A DNA stretch of 61,796 nucleotides. Source: Myxococcales bacterium. Its GTDB lineage: Bacteria > Myxococcota > B64-G9. The notes beneath the pieces are model-generated. The model was not told the DNA's origin. It was given only the letters and a program-made list of their open reading frames with translations, and did no database searches. A program made the position numbers and the translations under genes. Position 1 is the first letter of the stretch; each line of letters starts with the position of its first letter. The DNA lies in the NCBI GenBank assembly GCA_012798435.1, contig JAAZNF010000010.1, forward strand, positions 1-61,796, given 5' to 3'. Below, one piece after another: positions 36,201 through 44,687 of the stretch.

Positions 36201-37259
36201 ATGAAATGGGCGTTGGCGTTGGGCGCGTCGTGCTGGCTGGGTTGTGGCGGGTCCGAGGTCACCGATCGCTGCCAGAACAAGGTGTGCGACGAGCCCCCCG
36301 CGGACTTCTGCCGCAACGAGAGCGTGCTGGCCGAGTACGCCGGCACCGGGACCTGCGACCCCAAGACCGGTGAGTGCCAGTACCAGAGTACGGACCGCAC
36401 CTGCGCCCAGGGCTGCGCGGACGGTGCCTGCCGCGGCGAGAGCCAGACCGTCTTCGGCTACATCGCCATCTTCGAGGCCGAGGTGATGTGGTTCGCCGGC
36501 TCCGACTGGTTCAAAGGGGTCGGCGCCTACTTCGCCGACCAGCCTTCGTACTACCGCTACCTCCCCCACCAGCTCGAGTGGTTCTGCACCGAGGCGGCTT
36601 CAGCCGGGTCTTGCCGGCTGTACTCTCCCTGCGCCCGGGTCGTGGTGCGCTACGACCAGTGCGACCCGCGCTGCGGCGAAGACCAGTGGTGCGATAACCA
36701 GAGCGCGACCTGCCAGCCACTGCCGCGGCACTACGACGTGGGCGAAATCTCCGTCTCGGGCACGCACGCGGCGATCTCGCTGCCGCCCGATGCCATGGAT
36801 CGGTACGCGCTGGCCTCGCCTCCGGCGGACCTGTTCGACGCCGGGGCCACCATCCAGGCCAGCGCACCGGGCGGGGCGCTCGGGGCCATCTCGCTCTCGG
36901 CCCCGGGGGTGGCGCCGCTCTCGGCCGACGCGCAGGTCGAGCTCCTGGCGGGCAGCGCGGCCCGCTTCCGCTGGCAGAGCACTGGCGACGGGAGCCGGGT
37001 GCGGCTCATCCTCCTCGGCGGCCTCCACGACCCCGCGCCACCGGTGGGGATCTCGTGCGACGCCGAGGATTCGGCCGGCGAGCTGGAGATCCCGGCCGCG
37101 CTGGTGGACGGCTTCCGGCAGCGCACCCTGGTCATCCAGAAGCCCTCCTACGCCATGCGCTACCAGCGCGCCGCCCAGACCGCGGGCGCTGGGGAGATCG
37201 AATTGATGGTCGGCTCGGTGAAAGACGTGCATGTGTGCCTCTCCGCAGGCTGCCGCTAG
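36201..37259 (+). CDS. Predicted lipoprotein with Cys-rich N-terminal module
   Basis: Protein of 352 residues with GGAGGATGGGCC before the ATG. A short signal peptide has the lipobox WLGC (Cys15). Residues 20-78 are a cysteine module (VCDEPPADFC, GTCDPKTGECQY, CAQGCADGACRG) of a type common in secreted proteins of Myxococcota-like genomes. A second Cys cluster follows (about 130-175), then a beta-rich C-terminal domain of about 175 residues that ends in a CLSAGCR tail. No enzymatic motif. It precedes the porin gene by about 58 bases on the same strand. Confidence 0.8.
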   Translation: MKWALALGASCWLGCGGSEVTDRCQNKVCDEPPADFCRNESVLAEYAGTGTCDPKTGECQYQSTDRTCAQGCADGACRGESQTVFGYIAIFEAEVMWFAGSDWFKGVGAYFADQPSYYRYLPHQLEWFCTEAASAGSCRLYSPCARVVVRYDQCDPRCGEDQWCDNQSATCQPLPRHYDVGEISVSGTHAAISLPPDAMDRYALASPPADLFDAGATIQASAPGGALGAISLSAPGVAPLSADAQVELLAGSAARFRWQSTGDGSRVRLILLGGLHDPAPPVGISCDAEDSAGELEIPAALVDGFRQRTLVIQKPSYAMRYQRAAQTAGAGEIELMVGSVKDVHVCLSAGCR

Positions 37260-37317
37260 GATCCTCACCGCGCGCACGCGAGGCCGCGGCCAGCGGCCAC
37301 GTCAGATGGGAGGAATC

Positions 37318-38478
37318 TTGAACCGTCTGCTGGCACTCGTAACCACCGTGATGTCGCTCGCGCCAGCCCCCGCCGAGGCCGGCGAGGTGAGGGTGCGCGG
37401 CAAGCTCCAGACCCGCCTGGAGCTCATCGACCAGTCCACCCTGGATCGCGACCGCGCCGGCTGGACGCACTACCTGGACATCCCGCGGGCCCGGCTGGAC
37501 GTGCGCTGGGATCCTTCCAATCGCCTGCGCCTGGTGTTCGAGCTGGACGCGGCGGACGGCTTTTTGGCCGCGGGCAACGGCGGAAACGGCGGCTTCGCCA
37601 TCGACCAGATGCTCAAGGACTGCTACGGCGAGTTCCGCCTGGGGAAGAAGTTCTTCCTGCGAGCGGGGCACTTCAAGAAGCCGTTCTCGCGCCTGCGCCT
37701 CCGCTCGCCCTGGGATCTGCTCGTCCCCGAGCGCGGCCTGCTCGATCAGACCTTCGTGGGCAACCTCCACCTCGGCGACCTGGCCGGCAGCGGAAGCTTG
37801 CAACACGCCGGCGGCTACGGCGACCGGGACCTCGGCGTCATGGCCGGCGGGCGGCTGAAGTCGCTCATGGATCTGCGCTGGTCGCTGGGGTACTTCAACG
37901 CGCTCGACTTCCTGTCGGGCCGAGAGAGCGGCCACCGCGACGTGGTGGCCAGGCTCGAGATCCGGCCCATCCGCTGGCTGAGCCTGGCCCTGAGCGCGAG
38001 CGCCAAGCGCTTCTCCGTAGCGGCCAGCCGGCAGGACTTCTGGGTGGCCATGCTGGGCGCCGACGCCGAGATCAGCGCGGGCGGTTTCACCTTGCAGCTC
38101 GAGGCGGGCTACGGGGACAACCCGGTGCTGTACAACCGCGCCCCGGCGGGCCAGGCCGACTTCCACCTGGGGGGTGGCAAGTTCGTGGGCGGCCACGCCA
38201 CCGTCGCCTACCGGATCGAGATCGGTCCGGATCTCTGGCTCACCCCGGCCGTGATGGGCGAGGTCCTGGAACCCACCACTGCCGTCAGCGGCGAGGGGTA
38301 CCGGCTGGCGGCGGCGCTGAACCTGGACTTCGCCGCCGGCCCGCGCCTGGTCCTCTACGGCGAGACCACGCTGGGGGACCCGCGCAGCGTGTCCTACGCC
38401 GATCACTCCACCGAGGCGCAAGAGGAGCCGCTGTACTTTCCGACCCGGGCGGGGCTCCAGCTCAACCTGATCTTCTGA
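37318..38478 (+). CDS. Outer-membrane porin, OprO/OprP-like
   Basis: Predicted beta-barrel of 386 residues. I chose TTG 37318 because GGGAGGAATC stands right before it and the product then begins with a clean signal peptide (MNRLLALVTTVMSLAPAPAEA). An ATG at 37306 would put the Shine-Dalgarno inside the gene. Amphipathic strands alternate through the protein, which ends LQLNLIF with a C-terminal Phe as needed for BAM recognition. KFFLRAGHFKKPFSRLRL and RARLDVRWDPS are typical of phosphate- or pyrophosphate-selective porins; selectivity itself cannot be read. It is followed by the CotH/VTC operon, which is of interest if polyphosphate is the common theme. Confidence 0.82.
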   Translation: MNRLLALVTTVMSLAPAPAEAGEVRVRGKLQTRLELIDQSTLDRDRAGWTHYLDIPRARLDVRWDPSNRLRLVFELDAADGFLAAGNGGNGGFAIDQMLKDCYGEFRLGKKFFLRAGHFKKPFSRLRLRSPWDLLVPERGLLDQTFVGNLHLGDLAGSGSLQHAGGYGDRDLGVMAGGRLKSLMDLRWSLGYFNALDFLSGRESGHRDVVARLEIRPIRWLSLALSASAKRFSVAASRQDFWVAMLGADAEISAGGFTLQLEAGYGDNPVLYNRAPAGQADFHLGGGKFVGGHATVAYRIEIGPDLWLTPAVMGEVLEPTTAVSGEGYRLAAALNLDFAAGPRLVLYGETTLGDPRSVSYADHSTEAQEEPLYFPTRAGLQLNLIF

Positions 38479-38694
38479 GGTGGTAGTGAACCCCTCTGCA
38501 ACACCCTTTCGGCACGTCCCCACCACTTTCGGCGCGGCCGGCCGCGGGGCCACGGGAGCCAGCGCGGGCGGGCGCGCGTTCTGTGGTATGGCGTTGGACC
38601 ACTTTGGGGGTTTTTCGCCTGTCCACCACCGAGCACTGGCGGACGTCGAACGCGCCGGCATGTCTCCTTGGCGCTGGCGTGAGAAATCATCGTG

Positions 38695-41472
38695 ATGCTG
38701 CGCCGCGTGTACCGAATGCGCCCGCTGTCGGCGCTGCTCATCTGCCTGCCGGGGGTGCTGTTCGCCCTGTGGTACGCCTGGCGCGCCCACGCCTCCCTGA
38801 GCGCCTTCCGCGCGCTGGTGCCAGGTCCCGCGCCTGGTATCGAGGACTTTCAGCTATGGCTGCACGACACCCTGCGCGCCGACGTGCGCCGCCTGTTGCA
38901 GCCCGACCCACCGGAGCCGCCCCGGTTGCCCCAAATCCATTTGCTGTTCGACAACGCCGAGCTGGACCGACTGGAGGCGTCGCTGGCCGTCCCCCGGGGC
39001 CGTCCCTACGTGTCGGCCCTCCTCGAACACGACGGCCAGCGCCACCCGGTGATGGTGCGCGCGCGCGGCGAGCGCGGCTTCCGCCTCAACCCCAAGCGGC
39101 CGGTGAAGGTGCAGCTCGAGCGCGGCCAGCTCGTTTTGGGATGTCGGGTGTTCAGCCTCGTGGCCGAGTCGTCGCCCCGCCTGGGCGCCGAGGAGGTGGC
39201 GCAGGACCTGGCGGCCTCGCTGGGGCTGCTCACCGTGCGCCATGCCTTCGTGCGGGTGCGGCACAACGGCGCGGACCGGGGGGTGATGCGCCTCACCCCG
39301 CAGGTCGGCGAGGAGCTGCTGCGCGCGAGCGACCGCTACCCGGGGAGTCTGTACTCCGGCAACCTCGATCCCGACGACCCGCGAGATCTGTGGCGCGAGA
39401 GCGGCGCCTGGAAGAAGGTCGTCTGGCGCGTCCCCGAGGAGCAGAAGGACAAGAGCGAACTCGAGCACCTGCTCGATCGTGTGGCGCGCGCCAGCCACCG
39501 CGAGTTCGCCGCCTTCGCCCGCCGGGAGCTCGACCTCGAGCGCTTCGCCGCCCTGGAGGCGCTGGAGATGGCCCTCGGCATCCCCAACCGGGACGCCCGG
39601 CGCAACCACAAGCTCTACTTTGATCCCTTTCGCGGCCGGTTCGAGCCCGTGGCCAGCGCGTTGCGGGGCTTCCAGCGCCCGAGCGGGCGGGTGTCCCCGG
39701 CTGATCCGCTGCGGCTGCGGCTTGCGCTGCTCCCGGAGTACAACGAGCTGCGCGGCCGCATCCTGTGGCGGCTGCTCTCGGGGCCAGCCAGCGTAAGCGA
39801 GGTGCGCCGCCGCTGGACGGAAAAGGTGACCAGCCTGCTCCCCGATCTCCTCTCCGACCCGGTGTGGCGCGCCTCCGACCAGTTGCCGCCGCTCCCCGGC
39901 GGGACCGACAAGATCCTGCGCCCCATGGACGTGTACCGACTGGGGCTGGCCCTCGACAACGCCCTGGTGACGCTGGCCGAGCGCCACGCCACGCTCGTCG
40001 CCGAGCTCTCGGTGAACCCCTTGTCCCTGGAACCGCCCGGGCCGCTGCAAGCCGGCCGCTTCCCGGTGCGCCTGTGGGTGGAGGGGCCGGCAGGGATCGA
40101 GCTGCGCTCGTTTTCCGCCGAGTGGCCCGACGGTTGTGCCGGACGCATGCAGGTGTGGTACCGGGGGCGCCCGCTCGGGCCCGAGGCCGCCGGCGGCGAC
40201 TTTCTGCTGGATGAGCCGCTCACGCTCCTGCCGGGCGCCGAGTTCGCCCAGCGCCGGGGCGCACCGGCCGATGCGTCGGGGCTGATCCCCCGCCCCCGGC
40301 CCGCCGAGTACGACTTCGAGGTGCGCGCGGACTGCCTCCCGGCCAGGCTGTGGGCCGAGGGCCGGCATGGATTCACCCAGGGCCGGATCCGCTCCCGCGA
40401 GCATGCGGCGGTAGCGCCACTCTCCTGGGCCCAGGTGGATGATGTCCCCCGCTTCGCCGCCGGAACGTCCTCGGTCCACCCGGCCGCGCTGACCCTCCCC
40501 GCGGCCGAGACGGTGTCGCTGGGCCCGGGCGTGGTGGAGCTGCCCGAGGGCAAGGTGTTCGAACCGCACCAGCGCGTCACCATCGCGCCCGGCACCACGC
40601 TGCGTCTGGGGCGCGAGGCGTCGCTGGTGTTTTTGGGCCCGCTCTCCGCCCGCGGCACCCCGTCGCGGCCCATCCGCGTCGAACCGCTCGACGCCTCGCC
40701 GTTCGGCGGGGTGATCGTCCAGGGCCCGGCCGCGGCCGGTTCCCGGCTGGAGCAGGTGCGCATCTCCGGCGGGTCGCGCGCACGGTACAACCTGGGCTAC
40801 TACTCTGGCATGTTGAACGTCCACGACACCCGCGACGTGACGCTGCGCCAGATCGAGATCACCTCCGACCGTGTGGCGCCGGACCTGCTGCACGGGGCCT
40901 ACCTCGAAGCACTCGTCATCGACGGTGGCCGCTTCGCGGGGGCGGCGCGGGACGCCATCGACCTGGAGTTCGTGTCCGGCGAGCTGCGCGGCCTCGACAT
41001 CCGCGACAGCGGCGACGAGTGCCTGGACCTCATGGGCGCCAAGCTCTCCCTGGCCGACAGCCTGCTCGTCGGCTGCGGCGGGAACGCGCTGTCCGCCGGC
41101 GAGAAGAGCCGGGTGCGGGTGCAAGATAGCCTGCTCTCGCGCTCGCGCGTGGGCTTGCTCGCCAAGAACGCCTCGCGGGTAGAGCTTGCGGACAGCCTGA
41201 TTTTCGAAAACCGCACCGGCATCCGCGTGAACCGCCGCGACATTTGGTACACGGGCGCAAGCCGGATCGCCGCCGAGACGCTCTACCTGGTGGGCCACGA
41301 GGAGGAGATCGACCTGGACAAACCCTCGGCCGAGGTGCTGGACCTCGGCCGGGTGGAGCGGCACCTGCCGGCGCACGGGCTGACCCGCCTGCGGTACGAC
41401 GTGCTGGGCCTCGGGTCGTGGAACGAACTTCCCGCCCGTCTGGGGAACGCCGGTCCGGGAGGCGCGCCATGA
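38695..41472 (+). CDS. CotH-like protein (probable pseudokinase) with C-terminal parallel beta-helix
   Basis: Protein of 925 residues from ATG 38695 (GTG 38692 adds one). One N-terminal membrane helix (about 9-27). A CotH-type kinase fold covers about 75-460: VRARGERGFRLNPKRPVKVQL corresponds to the ATP-Lys segment, and PNRDARRNHKLYFDP to the catalytic-loop region. The following segment, in active CotH a W-D-x-D motif that binds metal, here reads RFEPVASALRGF with no Asp, so catalysis is doubtful. About 590-900 is a right-handed beta-helix-like repeat region (LSLADSLLVGCGG, VRVQDSLLSRS, VELADSLIFENR). It overlaps the next gene as ATGA. Confidence 0.82.
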   Translation: MLRRVYRMRPLSALLICLPGVLFALWYAWRAHASLSAFRALVPGPAPGIEDFQLWLHDTLRADVRRLLQPDPPEPPRLPQIHLLFDNAELDRLEASLAVPRGRPYVSALLEHDGQRHPVMVRARGERGFRLNPKRPVKVQLERGQLVLGCRVFSLVAESSPRLGAEEVAQDLAASLGLLTVRHAFVRVRHNGADRGVMRLTPQVGEELLRASDRYPGSLYSGNLDPDDPRDLWRESGAWKKVVWRVPEEQKDKSELEHLLDRVARASHREFAAFARRELDLERFAALEALEMALGIPNRDARRNHKLYFDPFRGRFEPVASALRGFQRPSGRVSPADPLRLRLALLPEYNELRGRILWRLLSGPASVSEVRRRWTEKVTSLLPDLLSDPVWRASDQLPPLPGGTDKILRPMDVYRLGLALDNALVTLAERHATLVAELSVNPLSLEPPGPLQAGRFPVRLWVEGPAGIELRSFSAEWPDGCAGRMQVWYRGRPLGPEAAGGDFLLDEPLTLLPGAEFAQRRGAPADASGLIPRPRPAEYDFEVRADCLPARLWAEGRHGFTQGRIRSREHAAVAPLSWAQVDDVPRFAAGTSSVHPAALTLPAAETVSLGPGVVELPEGKVFEPHQRVTIAPGTTLRLGREASLVFLGPLSARGTPSRPIRVEPLDASPFGGVIVQGPAAAGSRLEQVRISGGSRARYNLGYYSGMLNVHDTRDVTLRQIEITSDRVAPDLLHGAYLEALVIDGGRFAGAARDAIDLEFVSGELRGLDIRDSGDECLDLMGAKLSLADSLLVGCGGNALSAGEKSRVRVQDSLLSRSRVGLLAKNASRVELADSLIFENRTGIRVNRRDIWYTGASRIAAETLYLVGHEEEIDLDKPSAEVLDLGRVERHLPAHGLTRLRYDVLGLGSWNELPARLGNAGPGGAP

Positions 41473-42029
41473 AGCCCGCCCCGGGACGCCTGCCCAGCCT
41501 GGGCTTCGTGGCGGTGATCCTGGTCTACGCCGCCGTGGCCGGTTTCTTCGCCTGGGGCGCCGCCACGCCGCCGCTGGACCGGATCTTCCGGGTGACGCAA
41601 GCCCTGCGCGGGAACGACCGGATGCGCTTGGGTGCCGACGTGCGCGCACTCCTGTTGCGGGAACTACGGGACCACCTCGCGCTGCGTCAAGCATTGCTGG
41701 GAGAGGACGGCATCGGCATCCTGAGCGCCCACCAAGGAGGCTGGCTGGCCACGCCGACGGCCTGGCTGCTGCGCTTCCCCGACTCCGAGCGAGTGCGGGC
41801 GCTGCGGCTCGAGGTTCACACCGCGCCCGAGCACCTGCCCTTCACCCTCACCGTGCGCGGCCCGACCTTCCGCAAGCGAACCACCGTGTCCGTGCCGGGC
41901 GCCATCGAGATCGCGCTGCCGCCACCGGGCCCCGAACCGGAGATCATCGAGGTGCGCCTGGGCGGAAAGCGCTTCGCGCCCGACCCGTCGGAGCTGGCGG
42001 TGCGGCTTTCTTTCGAGGAGGGCCCGTGA
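41469..42029 (+). CDS. Small membrane-anchored protein of the CotH-VTC operon
   Basis: Protein of 186 residues whose ATG overlaps the CotH stop and whose stop overlaps the VTC start (GTGA), so it is translated between them. One N-terminal membrane helix (about 11-30) is followed by a helical region with MRLGADVRALLLRELRDHL and a C-terminal beta-rich domain (about 115-184) rich in alternating hydrophobic residues. No family recognised. Given its strict coupling it is likely a structural partner of CotH or the VTC protein at the outer face of the inner membrane. Confidence 0.82.
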   Translation: MKPAPGRLPSLGFVAVILVYAAVAGFFAWGAATPPLDRIFRVTQALRGNDRMRLGADVRALLLRELRDHLALRQALLGEDGIGILSAHQGGWLATPTAWLLRFPDSERVRALRLEVHTAPEHLPFTLTVRGPTFRKRTTVSVPGAIEIALPPPGPEPEIIEVRLGGKRFAPDPSELAVRLSFEEGP

Positions 42030-42826
42030 GCGGCGACACCATCCGGCGCTTCAACCGCTACGAGCTCAAGTACCTGCTGCCGGCCCAGCGGGCGCCAGCG
42101 GTCATGGAGGATCTGGCCTCCATGGTCCGGCCCGACGAGCACGGCGGCGCGCGCGGCTACCGCGTGGTGTCGCTGTACTTCGACAGCCCCGGCCTCGACA
42201 TGTACCGGGCGAAAATCGACGGGCTCAAGTTCCGCCGCAAGCTGCGACTGCGGGTGTATCCCGACGAGCGGGATCGGGTGTCGCGCGGCATGGTGGAGAT
42301 CAAGCAACGCATCAACCGTACGGTGCAGAAGCGGCGCATCGAGCTGCCGCTTGCGACGGCCGAGGCCCTGTGCCGCGGCGAGGCGCCGCCGGATACGCTC
42401 GACGAGCTGGACGAGCAGGTGGTGGGCGAGGTGCGCTACCTGGTGGCCGCCATGCACCTCGGCCCGGCCTGCGTGGTGTCCTACTGGCGGCGGGCATTCG
42501 TGGGCGGGCGTTACGACCTGGGCCTGCGTGTCACCTTCGACACCTTGCTGCGCGCGCGGGTGGCGCCGCTCTCGGTGCGCGCGGGCTGGGGCGGGAGCCT
42601 GTTCCTGCCACCCGACTGGTGCGTCATGGAGGTCAAGGTCAACGACAGCGTGCCCGACTGGGTGGTGTCCTGGCTGGCCCGCCACGACTGCCAGCTGCAC
42701 CGGGTGAGCAAGTACTGCGCCGGCCTGCGTCACGCCCGCCGGCAGCGGATCGAGGTGCTGCCCGGCCCCGGGCGACCCTGGGCGGTACAGGAGAATATCC
42801 TAGGAGGAGCGACATGTCCGAACTGA
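42026..42826 (+). CDS. VTC-domain protein (polyphosphate polymerase-like)
   Basis: Triphosphate-tunnel protein of 266 residues in the VTC family, whose eukaryotic member Vtc4 makes polyphosphate from ATP. The basic tunnel residues are visible: RYELKYLLP, YFDSPGLDMYR, KFRRKLRLRVY, MVEIKQRINRTVQKRR, VSYWRRAFVG, a metal-binding Glu in VMEVKVND and the C-terminal SKYCAGL motif, so it looks catalytically intact. No membrane segment. GTG start with GAGGAGG upstream. Its end overlaps the DUF4956 gene by 13 bases. Product could be polyphosphate or a phosphate chain on another acceptor. Confidence 0.88.
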   Translation: MSGDTIRRFNRYELKYLLPAQRAPAVMEDLASMVRPDEHGGARGYRVVSLYFDSPGLDMYRAKIDGLKFRRKLRLRVYPDERDRVSRGMVEIKQRINRTVQKRRIELPLATAEALCRGEAPPDTLDELDEQVVGEVRYLVAAMHLGPACVVSYWRRAFVGGRYDLGLRVTFDTLLRARVAPLSVRAGWGGSLFLPPDWCVMEVKVNDSVPDWVVSWLARHDCQLHRVSKYCAGLRHARRQRIEVLPGPGRPWAVQENILGGATCPN

Positions 42827-43509
42827 TGCGGGAGCTGGAACGCTTCAAGGATCAGAGTGGCATCTTCTCGCTGATGGACATCGCGCTGGCGCTGCTGCTC
42901 GCCTTCGTCCTCATGCTTTTCATCGCCTGGGTGTACCGCTACACCCACCGCGGGGTGTCCTACTCCCAGTCCTCGGTGCACAACCTGGTGCTGCTGGGGA
43001 CGGTGGTGGCGCTCATCATGCTTATCGTGGGCTCCAACATCGCGCGCGCCTTCGCGCTGATCGGGGCGCTCTCCATCATCCGCTTCCGCAACGCCGTCAA
43101 GGAGCCGCGCGACGTGGGCTTCATCTTCCTGGCGCTGGCGGTGGGCATGGCGGTGGGCACGCGCTTTTACTTGCTGGCGGCCTTCGCCACGGTGATGATC
43201 TCGGCCTTCGTAGTGGTGCTGTACAAGTTCAACCTGTTCGCCAAGGAGGTGCGCGAGCGCATCCTGCGGGTGCAGTTCGCCGCCGCGGCCGACCCCGAGC
43301 GGGAGCTGGCCGAGACCTTCCGCGAGTTCCTCGAGCAGTACGCCGCCATCGCCGCCGAGAGTGTGGCCGGGGGGGAGCTGCAGGAGGTGGTGTTCTCGGT
43401 GGTGCTCAAGCGCCGCGTCAAACCCGAGCAGCTCATCGAGGCGGTGCGAAAGAAGAACGGCGGCCACAAGGTGGCCCTCATCCTGGGCCAACAGGAAGTC
43501 GACATCTGA
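42814..43509 (+). CDS. DUF4956 family membrane protein
   Basis: Protein of 231 residues with TAGGAGGAGCGAC before the ATG, a strong ribosome site that lies inside the VTC gene. Four transmembrane helices (about 25-45, 60-77, 88-110, 115-138) contain the family signature ARAFALIGALSIIRFRNAVKE followed by PRDVGFIFLALAVGMA. A cytoplasmic C-terminal domain of about 80 residues follows. DUF4956 genes are often seen beside VTC-domain and CotH genes. A plausible role is a membrane channel or anchor for the VTC enzyme (inference). Confidence 0.88.
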   Translation: MSELMRELERFKDQSGIFSLMDIALALLLAFVLMLFIAWVYRYTHRGVSYSQSSVHNLVLLGTVVALIMLIVGSNIARAFALIGALSIIRFRNAVKEPRDVGFIFLALAVGMAVGTRFYLLAAFATVMISAFVVVLYKFNLFAKEVRERILRVQFAAAADPERELAETFREFLEQYAAIAAESVAGGELQEVVFSVVLKRRVKPEQLIEAVRKKNGGHKVALILGQQEVDI

Positions 43510-43577
43510 GCATCGCCTCGTCTTTTCTCTGGATAACTTCGAACAACAGTCTGCGCTGTCCCTTCGCTCGGCTGCCC

Positions 43578-44687
43578 TCAGGCGGGCTCGGCCAGGTCGG
43601 ACTCGTGACGGCGGAAGAACTCCACCAATTGCGGCAGGTACGAGGGGAAGGGCGGGCAGGTCACGCCGCTCCCGGCCAGCGCCGACCGCGCGCGCGCATC
43701 GTCGTAGCGCACCCGGTACAGGACGTGCCCCAGCATCGCAAACGGCATGCCCAGGCGTTCCGCCGCCGCCGAGGCGATCTGCCGTAGCGGGGGCAGCATG
43801 AGCAGGCGCACGCTGCGGCGCACCGGCCGGCGCAGGATGGGCCCGGTGAGCCCGAAGGCCCGCAGCGAACGCTCGTAGAACTCGCGGTACGACAGCGGGT
43901 ACGGATCCACCAGGTGGAAGGCGCTGTGCGGCGGGGCGGCCATGAGATGCGTCATGGCTGCGGCCAGGTAGTCCACCGGCACCAGCGGGAAAAACAGGTC
44001 CTCCTCGCGCATGGAGATAAGCGGCAGGCGGGCGGCCAACGGCAACCGGGCCAGGCGCGAGAGCGCCCGGAACAGGTAGTACGCCCCGTCGAGCTTGTCC
44101 GCCTCGCCGGTCTGCGAGTGGCCCACCACCACGCCGGGCCGGAACACCCGCCAGGGCAGGCCGGACTGGCGCACGACCTTCTCCGACTCGAACTTGCTCT
44201 TGCCGTAGGCGTGGAAAAAGCCCTGGCCCCGGTCCAGCTCGTCCTCGCCGAACGTCCCCTCGGCATCGCCGGACACCGCGATGGAGCTCACCAGGTGGAA
44301 GGCGCGCAAGTGATGCAGGCCGGCGGCCAGCTCCAGCACCCGGCGCGTCCCGTCCACGTTGACCGCGCGGGCCTCCTCCTCGCCCATGGACAAGCGGTAG
44401 GCCGCCGCCAGGTGCAGCACCTGGTGCGCCTCGTCCCGCAGCCGGGCGCGGGCGTTCTCGTCGAGGCCGAGATCCGGCCGCGTGACGTCCCCCGCGACAA
44501 TCGTGGGGCGCGCCAGCTCCGGGGGCCAGGCGGCCAGGCGCGCCTCGAGCCGCGACCGCGAAGAGGAGCGGCACAGCAGGATGAGCCGCCGCCCGCGCCG
44601 GGCCAGCGCCTGGGTCACGAACCGCCCGATGAAGCCGCTGCCGCCGGTGACGAACACCGCGCCGTCTGCCGTCGCCTCCACGCTCAC
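43578..44687 (-). CDS. NAD(P)-dependent extended SDR, thioester-reductase/epimerase type
   Basis: Protein of 369 residues starting at a GTG that overlaps the stop of the sugar dehydrogenase gene (GTGA). The Rossmann motif TGGSGFIGRF lies near the N-terminus; the catalytic Ser region is HLVSSIAVSG and the Tyr/Lys pair is in YGKSK. The spacing and sequences NVDGTRRVLELA and FRPGVVVGHSQTGEADKLDG resemble the NAD-binding domain of carboxylate/fatty acyl reductases (NAD_binding_4) more than UDP-glucose epimerases. Substrate unknown; the neighbour suggests cell-envelope sugar or lipid chemistry. Confidence 0.85.
   Translation of the reverse strand: MSVEATADGAVFVTGGSGFIGRFVTQALARRGRRLILLCRSSSRSRLEARLAAWPPELARPTIVAGDVTRPDLGLDENARARLRDEAHQVLHLAAAYRLSMGEEEARAVNVDGTRRVLELAAGLHHLRAFHLVSSIAVSGDAEGTFGEDELDRGQGFFHAYGKSKFESEKVVRQSGLPWRVFRPGVVVGHSQTGEADKLDGAYYLFRALSRLARLPLAARLPLISMREEDLFFPLVPVDYLAAAMTHLMAAPPHSAFHLVDPYPLSYREFYERSLRAFGLTGPILRRPVRRSVRLLMLPPLRQIASAAAERLGMPFAMLGHVLYRVRYDDARARSALAGSGVTCPPFPSYLPQLVEFFRRHESDLAEPA

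Noticed and set aside
38854-41694. 946-residue minus-strand frame opposite the CotH gene
   Set aside because: Shadow of CotH; low-complexity composition and no ribosome site or motif.
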